Source: JAATFS01 sp037145635 (GTDB lineage: Bacteria > Pseudomonadota > Gammaproteobacteria > Xanthomonadales > Xanthomonadaceae). Taken from it: DNA of 64,000 nt. The notes under the pieces were generated by a model. That model saw nothing but the letters and a program-made list of their open reading frames with translations, searched no databases and was not told the DNA's origin. Location: contig JBBCXB010000002.1 in assembly GCA_037145635.1 (NCBI GenBank), forward strand, positions 1 through 64,000, given 5' to 3'. Position numbers and translations under genes: made by a program. How positions within the stretch are numbered: the stretch's first letter is position 1; every line of letters begins with the position of its first letter. Below, one piece after another: positions 52,077 to 60,740 of the stretch.

Positions 52077-53606
52077 CTAGGCCGCCGCCTTGGCCGGTCC
52101 TTCGGTACGCTGGCCCACCTCGTTCCAGTCCACCACCAGTTGCGATCCGTTGGTGGCGGCGTTGCGGCCCCAGTCGCGAAGCAACTCGAGCACCGCGTGG
52201 TCGATATGGGTCAGGCGCGCGACGTCCAGGTGCAACTCGGTGTTCGGCGGCACGCTGTCCAGCGTACGCGCCATCGACGGCACGCCGAGGAAGGTCGCGG
52301 ACCCGGCCAGCGACAGCCGCAGCCGACCCGGGGCGCCGTGCTCCTGCACGTCCAGCTTCAGCCGCGAGGACTGCACCGCGAGGCGCAGCAGCGACAGCGC
52401 GAAGCCGACGATCACACCGGTGAGCAGGTCGGTGGCGACGATCGACAGCGTGGTAGCCAGGAAGATCATCACCGTGCCACGGCCGTACACCGACAGCTTC
52501 TTGACCTGCCCGACGTCGACCATCTTGAAGCCGGTGTAGACCAGGATGCCGGCCAGGCAGGCCACCGGCGTCATCCGCAGCAGCCACGGCAGCAGCATCG
52601 CGAACACCAGCAGCCAGCCACCGTGCATGATCGTCGAGATCCGCGTCGCCGCACCCGCCTGCACGTTGGCGGCGCTGCGGACGATCACGCCGGTCATCGG
52701 CAGCGCGCCGAGCAGGCCGCACAGCATGTTGCCGACGCCCTGCGCGCCCAGCTCGCGTTCGTACTGGGTACGCGGCCCCTGGTGCATGCGGTCCACCGCC
52801 GCCGCCGACAGCAGCGTCTCGGCGCTGGCGACGAAGGCGAAGGTGATGGCCGCCAGCAGCAGCGGTCCGCTGACGAACACGCCCAGCACGTCCGACACGC
52901 CCGGCACCGCGATGGTCGACAGCAGGTTGGACGGCACGTCCACCTTCTTGACGTCCAGCGCCAGCGCCTGGGCGGCCAGGGTGACCACGACCGCGCCGAC
53001 CAGCGCGCCCGGCAGGAAGCGCAGGTTACGCAGGCGCAGCTTGTTCCAGCCCGCGGTGATCGCGATCGTCGCCAGGCCGACCAGCAGTGCCGGCAGGCCC
53101 ACGCCCTCGCTCAGCGCGCGCCACAGCACCGCCGGCAACGCGGCGAAGTTCTCCAGGCCGCGCGCGCCCGGGGTGGCGTCCATCAGCACGTGCGACTGCG
53201 AGGCGACGATCAGGATGCCGATGCCCGACAGCATGCCGGCCACCACGGCCGGCGAGGTCATCCGGAACCAGACCCCCACCCGGCACAGGCCCGCGACCAG
53301 CTGGATCGCGCCGGCGACCAGCACGACCGGCCCGAGCGCGGCGGCGCCATGCTGGCGAACCAGCTCGAACACCAGCACCGCCATGCCCGCGGCCGGGCCG
53401 CTCACCTGAAGCGGCGAACCGGCGATGACGCCCACCACCAGGCCGCCGACGATGCCGGTGATCAAGCCGGCGGCCGGCGGCATGCCCGAGGCGATCGCCA
53501 CGCCCATGCACAGCGGCAGCGCGACCAGGAACACCACCACGGACGCGAGCAGGTCGCGCCCGAACAGTCCCTGGCGTAGGTAACCCTTGTTGACGGGCGC
53601 GTTCAT
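52077..53606 (-). CDS. SulP-family anion transporter with STAS domain
   Basis: This is a SulP/SLC26 transporter of 509 aa, read from ATG 53606, which has AAGGAGG 6 bases upstream. It has about 10-12 hydrophobic helices (GRDLLASVVVFLVALPLCMG; GMPPAAGLITGIVGGLVVG) and a C-terminal STAS domain (about 400-505; LRLSLAGSATFLGVPSMART, HIDHAVLELLRDW). Members coupled to carbonic anhydrase often move bicarbonate, and the next gene upstream encodes one, so bicarbonate is the leading substrate; sulfate is the alternative. Confidence 0.9.
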   Translation of the reverse strand: MNAPVNKGYLRQGLFGRDLLASVVVFLVALPLCMGVAIASGMPPAAGLITGIVGGLVVGVIAGSPLQVSGPAAGMAVLVFELVRQHGAAALGPVVLVAGAIQLVAGLCRVGVWFRMTSPAVVAGMLSGIGILIVASQSHVLMDATPGARGLENFAALPAVLWRALSEGVGLPALLVGLATIAITAGWNKLRLRNLRFLPGALVGAVVVTLAAQALALDVKKVDVPSNLLSTIAVPGVSDVLGVFVSGPLLLAAITFAFVASAETLLSAAAVDRMHQGPRTQYERELGAQGVGNMLCGLLGALPMTGVIVRSAANVQAGAATRISTIMHGGWLLVFAMLLPWLLRMTPVACLAGILVYTGFKMVDVGQVKKLSVYGRGTVMIFLATTLSIVATDLLTGVIVGFALSLLRLAVQSSRLKLDVQEHGAPGRLRLSLAGSATFLGVPSMARTLDSVPPNTELHLDVARLTHIDHAVLELLRDWGRNAATNGSQLVVDWNEVGQRTEGPAKAAA

Positions 53607-53617
53607 GGCTGCCTCCT

Positions 53618-54304
53618 TCATGCGGCGGCTTCGCTGACCGCGCCGGCCAGGCGCGGCCGCGGGGTGGCGCAGGGGACCTCGCCGGCCTCCGGCAGCAGCG
53701 GCAGGAACTTGCCGGCCTGCGTGTCGAAGGCACGGATGTCGCCGTGGGCGATGTCGTAGATCCAGCCATGCAGGCGCAGCGTGCCGGCGGCCAGGCGCGC
53801 CGCCACCACCGGCTGGGTGCGCAGGTGGTCGAGCTGCGAGACCACGTTCTCCTCGGTCAGGCAGGCCAGGGCCTCGTCGCTGCCGTGCGGGTGGTCATGG
53901 TGGGCCGCGACGTGGCGCGCGGTGTCGGTGTGCTTGAGCCAGGCCGCCACCGAGGGCACGCCTTCCAGCAGCGACGGCTTGAGCACGGCCTTCATCGCGC
54001 CGCAGTCGGTGTGGCCGCAGATCACGATGTGCTTGACCCCGAGCGCGGCCACCGCGTACTCGATCGCCGCGATCACGCCGCCGACGTGCTGCGAGTACGG
54101 CGGCACCACGTTACCGATGTTGCGCAGCACGAACAGCTCGCCCGGCTGCGCCGAGAAGATCAGCTCGGGCATGATCCGCGAGTCGGCGCAGGTGATGAAC
54201 AGCGTGTGCGGGCTCTGGCCCTCGGCCAGCTGCTGGAACACTTCCTTCTGCTGCGGGTAGACGTTGTTGCGGAAGTTGACGAAACCTTTCAGGAGACTTT
54301 CCAT
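53618..54304 (-). CDS. Beta-class carbonic anhydrase
   Basis: This enzyme interconverts CO2 and bicarbonate. The 228-aa product starts at MESLLKGFVNFRNNVYPQQK. Its zinc ligands C39, H98 and C101 are visible in FITCADSR and ICGHTDCGAMKA, with the D41/R43 dyad. It is encoded 11 bp ahead of the SulP gene on the same strand, so the two are probably cotranscribed as a CO2/bicarbonate supply unit. The longer frame to 54394 lacks family resemblance. Confidence 0.95.
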   Translation of the reverse strand: MESLLKGFVNFRNNVYPQQKEVFQQLAEGQSPHTLFITCADSRIMPELIFSAQPGELFVLRNIGNVVPPYSQHVGGVIAAIEYAVAALGVKHIVICGHTDCGAMKAVLKPSLLEGVPSVAAWLKHTDTARHVAAHHDHPHGSDEALACLTEENVVSQLDHLRTQPVVAARLAAGTLRLHGWIYDIAHGDIRAFDTQAGKFLPLLPEAGEVPCATPRPRLAGAVSEAAA

Positions 54305-54474
54305 GGGAGTACCTCGATAAGACACAGGGGGGTGTCGCCGCGGACGCTGGGGCCGCAGGACGGAATGGATTGGGGATGGGACAAGGCACGCCACCCATTC
54401 GCCGCAACGGCGAGGGACGCAGGCAAACGTCAGGGGATGGCGTCGACGCGGGGCCAGGCCACGCGCACGTCGAC

Positions 54475-54807
54475 TCAGGCTATTGGAGGGCGGTGTTCGA
54501 AACTGAGGCCGATGTCATACCCGGCCGCCTCGTGGACCGGCAGGTCGCAGCTGGGGCGCGACGCGGCGAGGCGCGGCGGCAGCGAAGGCAGGTCGAGCGT
54601 ATCGTCCAGCGCCAGGTCGCTGAGCAGCACCCGGGCGTCGGACTCGGCGCTTGCGCCCGGATCCGGCTCCTGCTGCGACGCGACGTCGGTCTGCACCGCC
54701 GTCGCCGACGCCAGCCCGGAGACGAGCATCGCCGTTCCCGTCGAGAGCAGGCTCGCGATCAGGATCAGGCTGATGAGCATCAACCGGTGGGCGTGGGACG
54801 TTCGCAT
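54475..54807 (-). CDS. Small membrane or secreted protein of unknown function
   Basis: This is a 110-aa product with a hydrophobic N-terminal segment (MLISLILIASLLSTGTAMLV) that may be a signal peptide or membrane anchor. An acidic Ser/Asp/Leu-rich body (ARVLLSDLALDDTLDLPSLP) follows, with a single Cys near residue 88. No family is recognised. It is divergent from the oprP-type porin gene. A Pho-box pair in the shared gap lies 121 bases away but is oriented for the porin. Confidence 0.55.
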   Translation of the reverse strand: MRTSHAHRLMLISLILIASLLSTGTAMLVSGLASATAVQTDVASQQEPDPGASAESDARVLLSDLALDDTLDLPSLPPRLAASRPSCDLPVHEAAGYDIGLSFEHRPPIA

Positions 54808-54927
54808 GCCCCCGAATCTAGCTGCAAGCGATGGGCATCACAAGTGGTGCGACGCACAAATATTCATGCTTCGGACATTTTCGCGCCGACCGTCGAGGGC
54901 GCGGAGCCGGGACACGCCTCCGGCACG

Positions 54928-54961
54928 CCGTCATGGTGCTGTCATGCGTGGCTTCTAGCCT
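54928..54961 (+). promoter_or_regulatory. Pho box and -10 of the porin gene
   Basis: CCGTCAT (54928-54934) and CTGTCAT (54939-54945) stand exactly 11 bases apart, the PhoB half-site spacing. TAGCCT (54956-54961), 10 bases on, is a candidate -10. The site is 47 bases ahead of the ATG. Confidence 0.75.
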
Positions 54962-54991
54962 GCGCGCACCTACCCATGAGCCCAGGCTCCC

Positions 54992-56245
54992 ATGAAGCCG
55001 TTGAAACTGTCCGCCCTGACCCTCGCCCTGTCCGCGTCGCTGCTGTCCCCCCTCGCCCACGCCGACATCCCGATCGATGTGATCGGCGACTCCGAGGTCT
55101 CCTTCGAAGGCCTGGTGCAGGCCGACGGCAACTGGTTCCACAACGACGTGCAGGACCTCAACGGCACCACCGGCAACAACGGCGCCGACTCGGAGTTCGG
55201 CATCCGCCGCGCCGAGCTGGTGCTGCGCGGCAAGGGCCCGGGCAACTTCGACTGGGTGCTCGGCTACGACGCCAGCACGCTGCGCGAGGCGGCCGCCAAC
55301 GGCACCACGGTGCGCAGCACCGGCAAGTTCCTCGACACCAACATCAAGTACCGCATCGGCGGCAACGCCAACCACTTCGTCCAGCTGGGCCAGTTCAAGC
55401 AGCCCAACAGCCTGGAAGAGCTGTCCAGCACCAAGAACAACGACTTCATTTCCAAGGCCGCGGTCACCAACACCTACGCCGTCGCCCGCCGCCTCGGCGC
55501 GGCCTACAGCATCGGCGACAACAACTGGAGCATCACCGGCAGCGGCTTCACCCGCGAGCTGACCCGCAACCTGGCCCATGGCGAAGGCTACGGCGTCCGC
55601 GGCACCTGGGCGCCGATCAACGAATCGGCCAACATCCTGCACTTCGGCCTGAGCTACGTCGACTACGACACCGACACCGACACCCTGCGCCTGCGCGCGC
55701 GGCCCGACGCGGATCTGGCCAGCACCCGCCTGGTCGACAGCGGCAACCTCACCGACAGCGACCGCATCCACGTGCTGGGCGCCGAGGCGATGTGGGTCAG
55801 TGGCCCGTTCAAGACCCAGGGCGAGTACTACGCCGCCCGCGACAAACGCAGCCAGGCCGACCACGACGACTACGACAGCAACGGCTGGTACCTGTCCGAG
55901 GTGTGGAACCTGACCGGCGAGAGCTGGGGCTACAAGGCGGGCGTGCCGACCACCCCGCTGCCGAACGCGCCGGCCACCGGCATGTGGCAGCTGGCGATGC
56001 GCTACGACTACATCGACCTGGACGACGGCCACGTCACCAATACGGGCGGACGGCCGCAGGTCGACGGCGTGCTGGGCGGCGACATGGGCATCTGGACCGC
56101 CGGCGTGAACTGCTACTGGCACTCGAACTTCAAGTTCGCGCTGAACTATTCGCTGGTGGACAGCAAGCACTACAGCACCAGCACCGGCACCTTCGTCAAG
56201 GACGATCCGAAGATCGTCTCGGCACGCGTCCAGTTCTACTGGTGA
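54992..56245 (+). CDS. oprP: Phosphate/polyphosphate-selective porin (OprO/OprP family)
   Basis: This is a 417-aa outer-membrane beta-barrel for phosphate or polyphosphate uptake. It has a signal peptide (MKPLKLSALTLALSASLLSP), then the OprO/P-type start DVIGDSEVSFEGLVQADGNW. Repeated amphipathic strands follow, with a C-terminal aromatic end (SARVQFYW). It contains GRRAELVLRGK-like family features (FGIRRAELVLRGKGPGNFDW). It is placed ahead of two pstS genes, and its Pho box predicts induction in phosphate starvation. Confidence 0.9.
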   Translation: MKPLKLSALTLALSASLLSPLAHADIPIDVIGDSEVSFEGLVQADGNWFHNDVQDLNGTTGNNGADSEFGIRRAELVLRGKGPGNFDWVLGYDASTLREAAANGTTVRSTGKFLDTNIKYRIGGNANHFVQLGQFKQPNSLEELSSTKNNDFISKAAVTNTYAVARRLGAAYSIGDNNWSITGSGFTRELTRNLAHGEGYGVRGTWAPINESANILHFGLSYVDYDTDTDTLRLRARPDADLASTRLVDSGNLTDSDRIHVLGAEAMWVSGPFKTQGEYYAARDKRSQADHDDYDSNGWYLSEVWNLTGESWGYKAGVPTTPLPNAPATGMWQLAMRYDYIDLDDGHVTNTGGRPQVDGVLGGDMGIWTAGVNCYWHSNFKFALNYSLVDSKHYSTSTGTFVKDDPKIVSARVQFYW

Positions 56246-56386
56246 TCCCGCCCCCGGACAGGCGCGGCCCGCCGCGCCCGTCCGGGGCCATGCCGTCGGC
56301 GCCCGGGCGAGCCGCCCGGGCGCGGGCAGCCGCTCCACCCTCGACTCCGTCTTCCGCCCCCGCGCCCGCCCCGGCCTTCCGCGTCG

Positions 56387-56440
56387 CGGTCACGACACCG
56401 TCATGCGGATGTCGCCGGACCGTCATCGAACGGTTATGCA
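56387..56440 (+). promoter_or_regulatory. Tandem Pho-box array and -10 of pstS1
   Basis: Five 7-mers recur with an exact 11-base period: CGGTCAC (56387), CCGTCAT (56398), ATGTCGC (56409), CCGTCAT (56420) and CGGTTAT (56431). The last overlaps the -10-like TATGCA (56435-56440). The first four are good PhoB half-sites, enough for two PhoB dimers. Confidence 0.8.
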
Positions 56441-56486
56441 ATGAGCGCAGGCGGAGCACCCGCCCCTTCTCTCCAGGACCCTTTCC

Positions 56487-57506
56487 GTGATTCCTTCCGT
56501 CACCTCCCGCCTCGCCGCCGGCCTGATCGCCGCCTCGCTTGCGCTGTCCGCCCACGCCGCCGACGTCACCGGGGCCGGCGCCTCCTTCATCTATCCCGTG
56601 ATGTCGAAGTGGTCGGCCGACTACAACGCCGCCACCGGCAAGAAGGTGAACTACCAGTCGATCGGCTCCGGCGGCGGCATCGCGCAGATCAAGGCCGCCA
56701 CGGTGGACTTCGGCTCGTCCGATGCCCCGCTCAAGCCCGAGGAGCTGGCTGCTTCCGGACTGGCGCAGTTCCCTTCGGTGATCGGCGGCGTGGTGCCGGT
56801 GGTCAACGTGCCGGGCCTGCAGGCCGGCAGCCTGAAGCTGGACGGCCCGACCCTGGCCAACATCTTCCTCGGCAAGATCAAGCTGTGGAACGACCCGGCG
56901 ATCGCCGCGCTCAACGCCGGCGTGGCGCTGCCGGCGGCCAAGATCACCGTGGTGCACCGCTCCGACGGTTCCGGCACGACCTTCAACTTCGTCAACTACC
57001 TGTCCAAGGTCAGCGCCGACTGGAAGAACAAGGTCGGCGAAGGCACCGCGGTGCAGTGGCCGACCGGCATCGGTGGCAAGGGCAACGAGGGCGTGGCCGC
57101 CTACGTCAAGCAGATCAAGGGCGGCATCGGCTACGTCGAGCTGTCCTACGCGCTGCAGAACAAGATGGCCTACGCGGCGATGAAGAATGCCGCCGGCCGC
57201 GTCGTGCAGCCGTCCGACGAGAGCTTCGCTGCCGCGGCCGCGAGTGCCGACTGGGCCAACGCCAAGGACTTCTACCTGGTGATGACCAACGCCCCGGGCG
57301 AGGCCGCCTGGCCGATCACCGCGACCAACTTCATCCTGGTGCAGAAGAAGGCCAAGAACCCCGCCGGCCTGAAGAACACGCGCGACTTCTTCCGCTGGAT
57401 CTACGCGAACGGCGATGCCCAGGCCAAGCAGCTGGACTACGTGCCGCTGCCGGACGCGCTGGTCAAGCAGGTCGAGGCCTACTGGGCCAAGAACCTGCCG
57501 AACTGA
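56487..57506 (+). CDS. pstS: Phosphate-binding protein PstS, copy 1 (soluble)
   Basis: This is the periplasmic phosphate receptor for PstCAB. It starts at a GTG (56487) with AGGACC upstream. The 339-aa product has a signal peptide (to about residue 24) with no lipobox. Phosphate-site segments are GAGASFIYPVMSKW, IGSGGGIAQI, DFGSSDAPL and HRSDGSGTTFNF. It is very similar to the next pstS (57693) but is followed by its own terminator, so it is a separate transcript that can be made in large excess. Confidence 0.95.
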   Translation: MIPSVTSRLAAGLIAASLALSAHAADVTGAGASFIYPVMSKWSADYNAATGKKVNYQSIGSGGGIAQIKAATVDFGSSDAPLKPEELAASGLAQFPSVIGGVVPVVNVPGLQAGSLKLDGPTLANIFLGKIKLWNDPAIAALNAGVALPAAKITVVHRSDGSGTTFNFVNYLSKVSADWKNKVGEGTAVQWPTGIGGKGNEGVAAYVKQIKGGIGYVELSYALQNKMAYAAMKNAAGRVVQPSDESFAAAAASADWANAKDFYLVMTNAPGEAAWPITATNFILVQKKAKNPAGLKNTRDFFRWIYANGDAQAKQLDYVPLPDALVKQVEAYWAKNLPN

Positions 57507-57546
57507 GGCACGGCCGGGCGGAGCCTCTCTCCCCTCCTTCCGGCCC

Positions 57547-57581
57547 GGACGCGGACCTCACGGTCCGCGTCCTCTTTTTTT
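57547..57581 (+). terminator. Strong intrinsic terminator after pstS1
   Basis: GGACGCGGACC pairs perfectly with GGTCCGCGTCC (11 bp) around a TCAC loop and is followed by TCTTTTTTT. This is the clearest rho-independent terminator in the window, and it separates pstS1 from pstS2. Confidence 0.9.
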
Positions 57582-57613
57582 GGCGCGGCGGTCCCGGTCA
57601 CGAACCTCCGCCC

Positions 57614-57649
57614 CTGTCATGAACATGTAACAAAAACATCATTTCATAG
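57614..57649 (+). promoter_or_regulatory. Pho box and -10 of pstS2
   Basis: CTGTCAT (57614), ATGTAAC (57625) and ACATCAT (57636) are set at 11-base intervals. TCATAG (57644-57649) is a candidate -10. It lies just after the pstS1 terminator and 43 bases ahead of the pstS2 ATG. Confidence 0.75.
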
Positions 57650-57692
57650 CGAGGTCCGCCGGCATCCGGCAAAACCCCGCTATGGAGACACC

Positions 57693-58787
57693 ATGAAACT
57701 GCAGCCGGTCGGCCTCGCCGCCCTGTCCCTGGCCATCGCCCTGGCGATGACCGCCTGCAAGCCCGGCAACGACGGCCAGGCCGCGGCCGACGCCACGCCG
57801 GGGAGCGCCGCCACCGCGCCCGCCGCCGGCGAGCGCACGTCCGCCGAGATCTCCGGCGCCGGCGCCTCCTTCATCTATCCGCTGGTCTCCAAGTGGTCGG
57901 CCGACTACAACGCCGCCACCGGCAACAAGGTCAACTACCAGTCGATCGGCTCCGGCGGCGGCATCGCCCAGATCAAGGCCGGCACGGTCGACTTCGGCTC
58001 CTCCGACAAGCCGCTGGACAGCGCCGAGCTGGCGCAGGCCGGCCTGGGCCAGTTCCCCTCGGCGATCGGCGGCGTGGTGCCGGTGGTCAACCTGGAAGGC
58101 ATCGCGCCGGGCAAGCTGCGCCTGACCGGCACGCTGCTGGCCGACATCTTCCTCGGCAAGGTCACGAGCTGGAACGACCCGGCGATCGTCGCCGCCAACC
58201 CGGGCGTGGCGCTGCCGGCAACCAAGATCAATCTGGTGCACCGCTCCGACGGCTCGGGCACCACCTTCAACTTCACCAACTACCTGTCCAAGGTCAGCGG
58301 CGACTGGAAGGGCAAGGTCGGCGAAGGCACCTCGGTGCAGTGGCCCGGTGGCGTCGGCGGCAAGGGCAACGAGGGCGTGGCCTCCTACGTGCAGCAGATC
58401 AAGGGCTCGATCGGCTACGTCGAACTGGCCTACGCGCTGCAGAACAAGATGCCGTACGCCTCGCTGCAGAACGCCGCCGGCACCTGGGTGCAGCCGAGCG
58501 CCGACAGCTTCGCGGCCGCGGCCGCCAGCGCCGACTGGGCCAACGCCAAGGACTTCAACCTGGTCATCACCAACGCGGCCGGCGAGCAGGCGTGGCCGAT
58601 CACCGCCACCAACTTCATGCTGATGCACAAGCAGCCCAAGGACGCCGAGCGCAGCAAGGCCACGCTGGCGTTCTTCAAGTGGGCGCTGGAGAACGGCCAG
58701 GCGCAGGCCAACGAGCTGCACTACGTGCCGCTGCCGCCGGCGCTGGTGAAGCAGATCGAGACCTACTGGGGCAGCGAGTTCAAGTGA
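57693..58787 (+). CDS. pstS: Phosphate-binding lipoprotein PstS, copy 2
   Basis: This is a 364-aa paralogue of PstS1 with a lipoprotein signal (LAIALAMTAC, lipid at about C22) and an Ala/Thr/Pro linker before the receptor domain. Binding-site segments GAGASFIYPLVSKW, IGSGGGIAQI, DFGSSDKPL and HRSDGSGTTFNF are intact. Being membrane-tethered, it may deliver phosphate captured by the soluble PstS1 or act directly with PstCA. It is the first gene of the pstS2-pstC-pstA-pstB unit and has its own Pho box. Confidence 0.95.
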   Translation: MKLQPVGLAALSLAIALAMTACKPGNDGQAAADATPGSAATAPAAGERTSAEISGAGASFIYPLVSKWSADYNAATGNKVNYQSIGSGGGIAQIKAGTVDFGSSDKPLDSAELAQAGLGQFPSAIGGVVPVVNLEGIAPGKLRLTGTLLADIFLGKVTSWNDPAIVAANPGVALPATKINLVHRSDGSGTTFNFTNYLSKVSGDWKGKVGEGTSVQWPGGVGGKGNEGVASYVQQIKGSIGYVELAYALQNKMPYASLQNAAGTWVQPSADSFAAAAASADWANAKDFNLVITNAAGEQAWPITATNFMLMHKQPKDAERSKATLAFFKWALENGQAQANELHYVPLPPALVKQIETYWGSEFK

Positions 58788-58824
58788 TGCCGCCGCGTCC
58801 GCGCCTCCCGCGGACGCCTTCCGG

Positions 58825-58886
58825 CGGGGCATCGCCCGATGCCCCGGCCGGCCCGCTTCCTTCCAGTGCTCCCGCGCATGCGCGGG
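58825..58886 (+). other. Stem-loops between pstS2 and pstC
   Basis: A perfect 10-bp stem with a CC loop (CGGGGCATCG, CGATGCCCCG; 58825-58846) is followed by the 16-bp palindrome CCCGCGCATGCGCGGG (58871-58886). No T-run follows. They may stabilise the pstS2 message or trim read-through so that the receptor is made in excess over the permeases. Confidence 0.55.
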
Positions 58887-58902
58887 CGACGAGCCCAAAC
58901 GA

Positions 58903-59877
58903 ATGAATGCCACCGTCATTCCCGAAGCGATGCCCGCGCCGCGCGGCCGCGACCTGCGCGACGCACGCGCCGACCGCTTCTTCAAGCTGGTCCTGACCGC
59001 CACCGTCGTGCTGGTCCTGGTCGCGCTGGCCAGCGCGGCGCTGTCGATGCTGTGGGGCGGCCGCCAGGCCCTGCAGCTGCAGGGCCTGAGCTTCTTCTAC
59101 TCGGCCGACTGGAACCCGGTCGAGAACAAGTACGGCGCGCTGGCGCCGATCTACGGCACCCTGGTGACCGCGCTGATCGCGATGCTGATCGCGGTGCCGG
59201 TGAGCTTCGGCATCGCGTTCTTCCTCACCGAGGTGGCGCCGCGCTGGCTGCGCGGCCCGGTCGGCACCGCGATCGAACTGCTGGCCGGCATCCCGTCGAT
59301 CATCTACGGCATGTGGGGCCTGTTCGTGCTGGTGCCGGTGATGACCGAACACGTCACGCCCTGGCTCAACGACCACCTCGGCACGCTGCCGGTCGTGGGC
59401 CCGCTGTTCCAGGGCCCGCCGCTGGGCATCGGCATGCTGACCGCCGGCTTCGTGCTGGCGATCATGGTGATCCCGTTCATCTCCTCGGTGATGCGCGAGG
59501 TGTTCCTGACCGTGCCGACGCGGCTGAAGGAGTCGGCCTACGCGCTGGGCTCCACGCGCTGGGAGGTCAGCTGGGACATCGTGCTGCCCTACACCCGCTC
59601 GGCCGTGATCGGCGGCATCTTCCTCGGCCTGGGCCGCGCGCTCGGCGAGACCATGGCGGTGGCGTTCGTGATCGGCAACACCGTGCGGCTGTCACCGTCG
59701 CTGCTGGAACCCGGCACCACCATCGCCGCGCTGATCGCCAACGACTTCGGCGAGGCCACCGAGACCTACCGCTCGGCGCTGCTGCTGCTCGGCTTCGTGC
59801 TGTTCATCGTCACCTTCGTCGTGCTGGCGATCGCGCGGCTCATGCTGATGCGGCTGTCGCGCCGGGAGGGCACCTGA
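58903..59877 (+). CDS. pstC: Phosphate ABC transporter permease PstC
   Basis: This is one of the two permeases of the high-affinity phosphate importer. The 324-aa product starts at MNATVIPEAMPAPRGRDLRD, has six hydrophobic helices and the PstC loop ELLAGIPSIIYGMWGLFVL. The coupling region LKESAYALGSTRWEVSWDIV is present. Its stop overlaps the pstA start by one base. Confidence 0.96.
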   Translation: MNATVIPEAMPAPRGRDLRDARADRFFKLVLTATVVLVLVALASAALSMLWGGRQALQLQGLSFFYSADWNPVENKYGALAPIYGTLVTALIAMLIAVPVSFGIAFFLTEVAPRWLRGPVGTAIELLAGIPSIIYGMWGLFVLVPVMTEHVTPWLNDHLGTLPVVGPLFQGPPLGIGMLTAGFVLAIMVIPFISSVMREVFLTVPTRLKESAYALGSTRWEVSWDIVLPYTRSAVIGGIFLGLGRALGETMAVAFVIGNTVRLSPSLLEPGTTIAALIANDFGEATETYRSALLLLGFVLFIVTFVVLAIARLMLMRLSRREGT

Positions 59878-60740
59878 TGTCCGCCGTCTCGCAACGCCTG
59901 TACCACCGCCGCCGCGCGGTCAACACGGTGGCCCTGCTGCTGTCGTGCGCCACCGCGCTGTTCGGGCTGTTCTTCCTGGGCTGGATCTTGTGGACGCTGA
60001 TCGCCAAGGGCATCGCCGGCATCGACGTCAACCTGTTCACCCGCATGACGCCGCCGCCGATGCAGGAGGGGGGCCTGCTCAACGCCTTCTTCGGCAGCGC
60101 GGTGATGTGCGGCCTGGCGATCCTGATCGGCACCCCGCTGGGCGTGGCCGCCGGCACCTGGCTGGCCGAATACGGCAACGCGCGCAAGGCCGGGATCGTG
60201 GTGCGCTTCGTCAACGACATCCTGCTGTCGGCACCGTCGATCGTGCTGGGCCTGTTCGTCTACACCCTGTACGTGATGCAGACCGGCGGGCGCTTCTCGG
60301 CGTTCGCCGGCGCGCTGTCGCTGGCCTTCATCGTGCTGCCGGTGGTGGTGCGCACCACCGACGAGATGCTGCGGCTGGTCCCGTCGCAGATGCGCGAGGC
60401 GGCGCTGTCGCTCGGCGTGCCGCAGTGGAAGGTGATCGTGCAGGTGCTCTACCGCAGCGCCTCGGCCGGCATCGTCACCGGCGTGCTGCTGGCGCTGGCG
60501 CGCATCTCCGGCGAGACCGCGCCGCTGCTGTTCACCGCCTTCGGCAACCAATACTGGAACAGCAACGTGTTCCAGCCGATGGCGAGCGTGCCGGTGGTGA
60601 TGAACCAGTTCGCCGGCAGCCCCTACGAGTCCTGGCAGGTGCTGGCCTGGGCCGGCGCGCTGGTACTGACCGCGTTCGTGCTGCTGGTCAGCCTGGGCGC
60701 CCGCGCCCTGCTGCTGCGCCACAAGATCTCCCATGACTGA
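59877..60740 (+). CDS. pstA: Phosphate ABC transporter permease PstA
   Basis: This is the partner permease of PstC. The 287-aa product starts at MSAVSQRLYHRRRAVNTVAL. It has six helices and the PstA segments NDILLSAPSIVLGLFVYTLY and coupling loop MREAALSLGVPQWKVIVQVL. Its 3' end overlaps pstB by 8 bp. Translation is coupled on both sides. Confidence 0.96.
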   Translation: MSAVSQRLYHRRRAVNTVALLLSCATALFGLFFLGWILWTLIAKGIAGIDVNLFTRMTPPPMQEGGLLNAFFGSAVMCGLAILIGTPLGVAAGTWLAEYGNARKAGIVVRFVNDILLSAPSIVLGLFVYTLYVMQTGGRFSAFAGALSLAFIVLPVVVRTTDEMLRLVPSQMREAALSLGVPQWKVIVQVLYRSASAGIVTGVLLALARISGETAPLLFTAFGNQYWNSNVFQPMASVPVVMNQFAGSPYESWQVLAWAGALVLTAFVLLVSLGARALLLRHKISHD

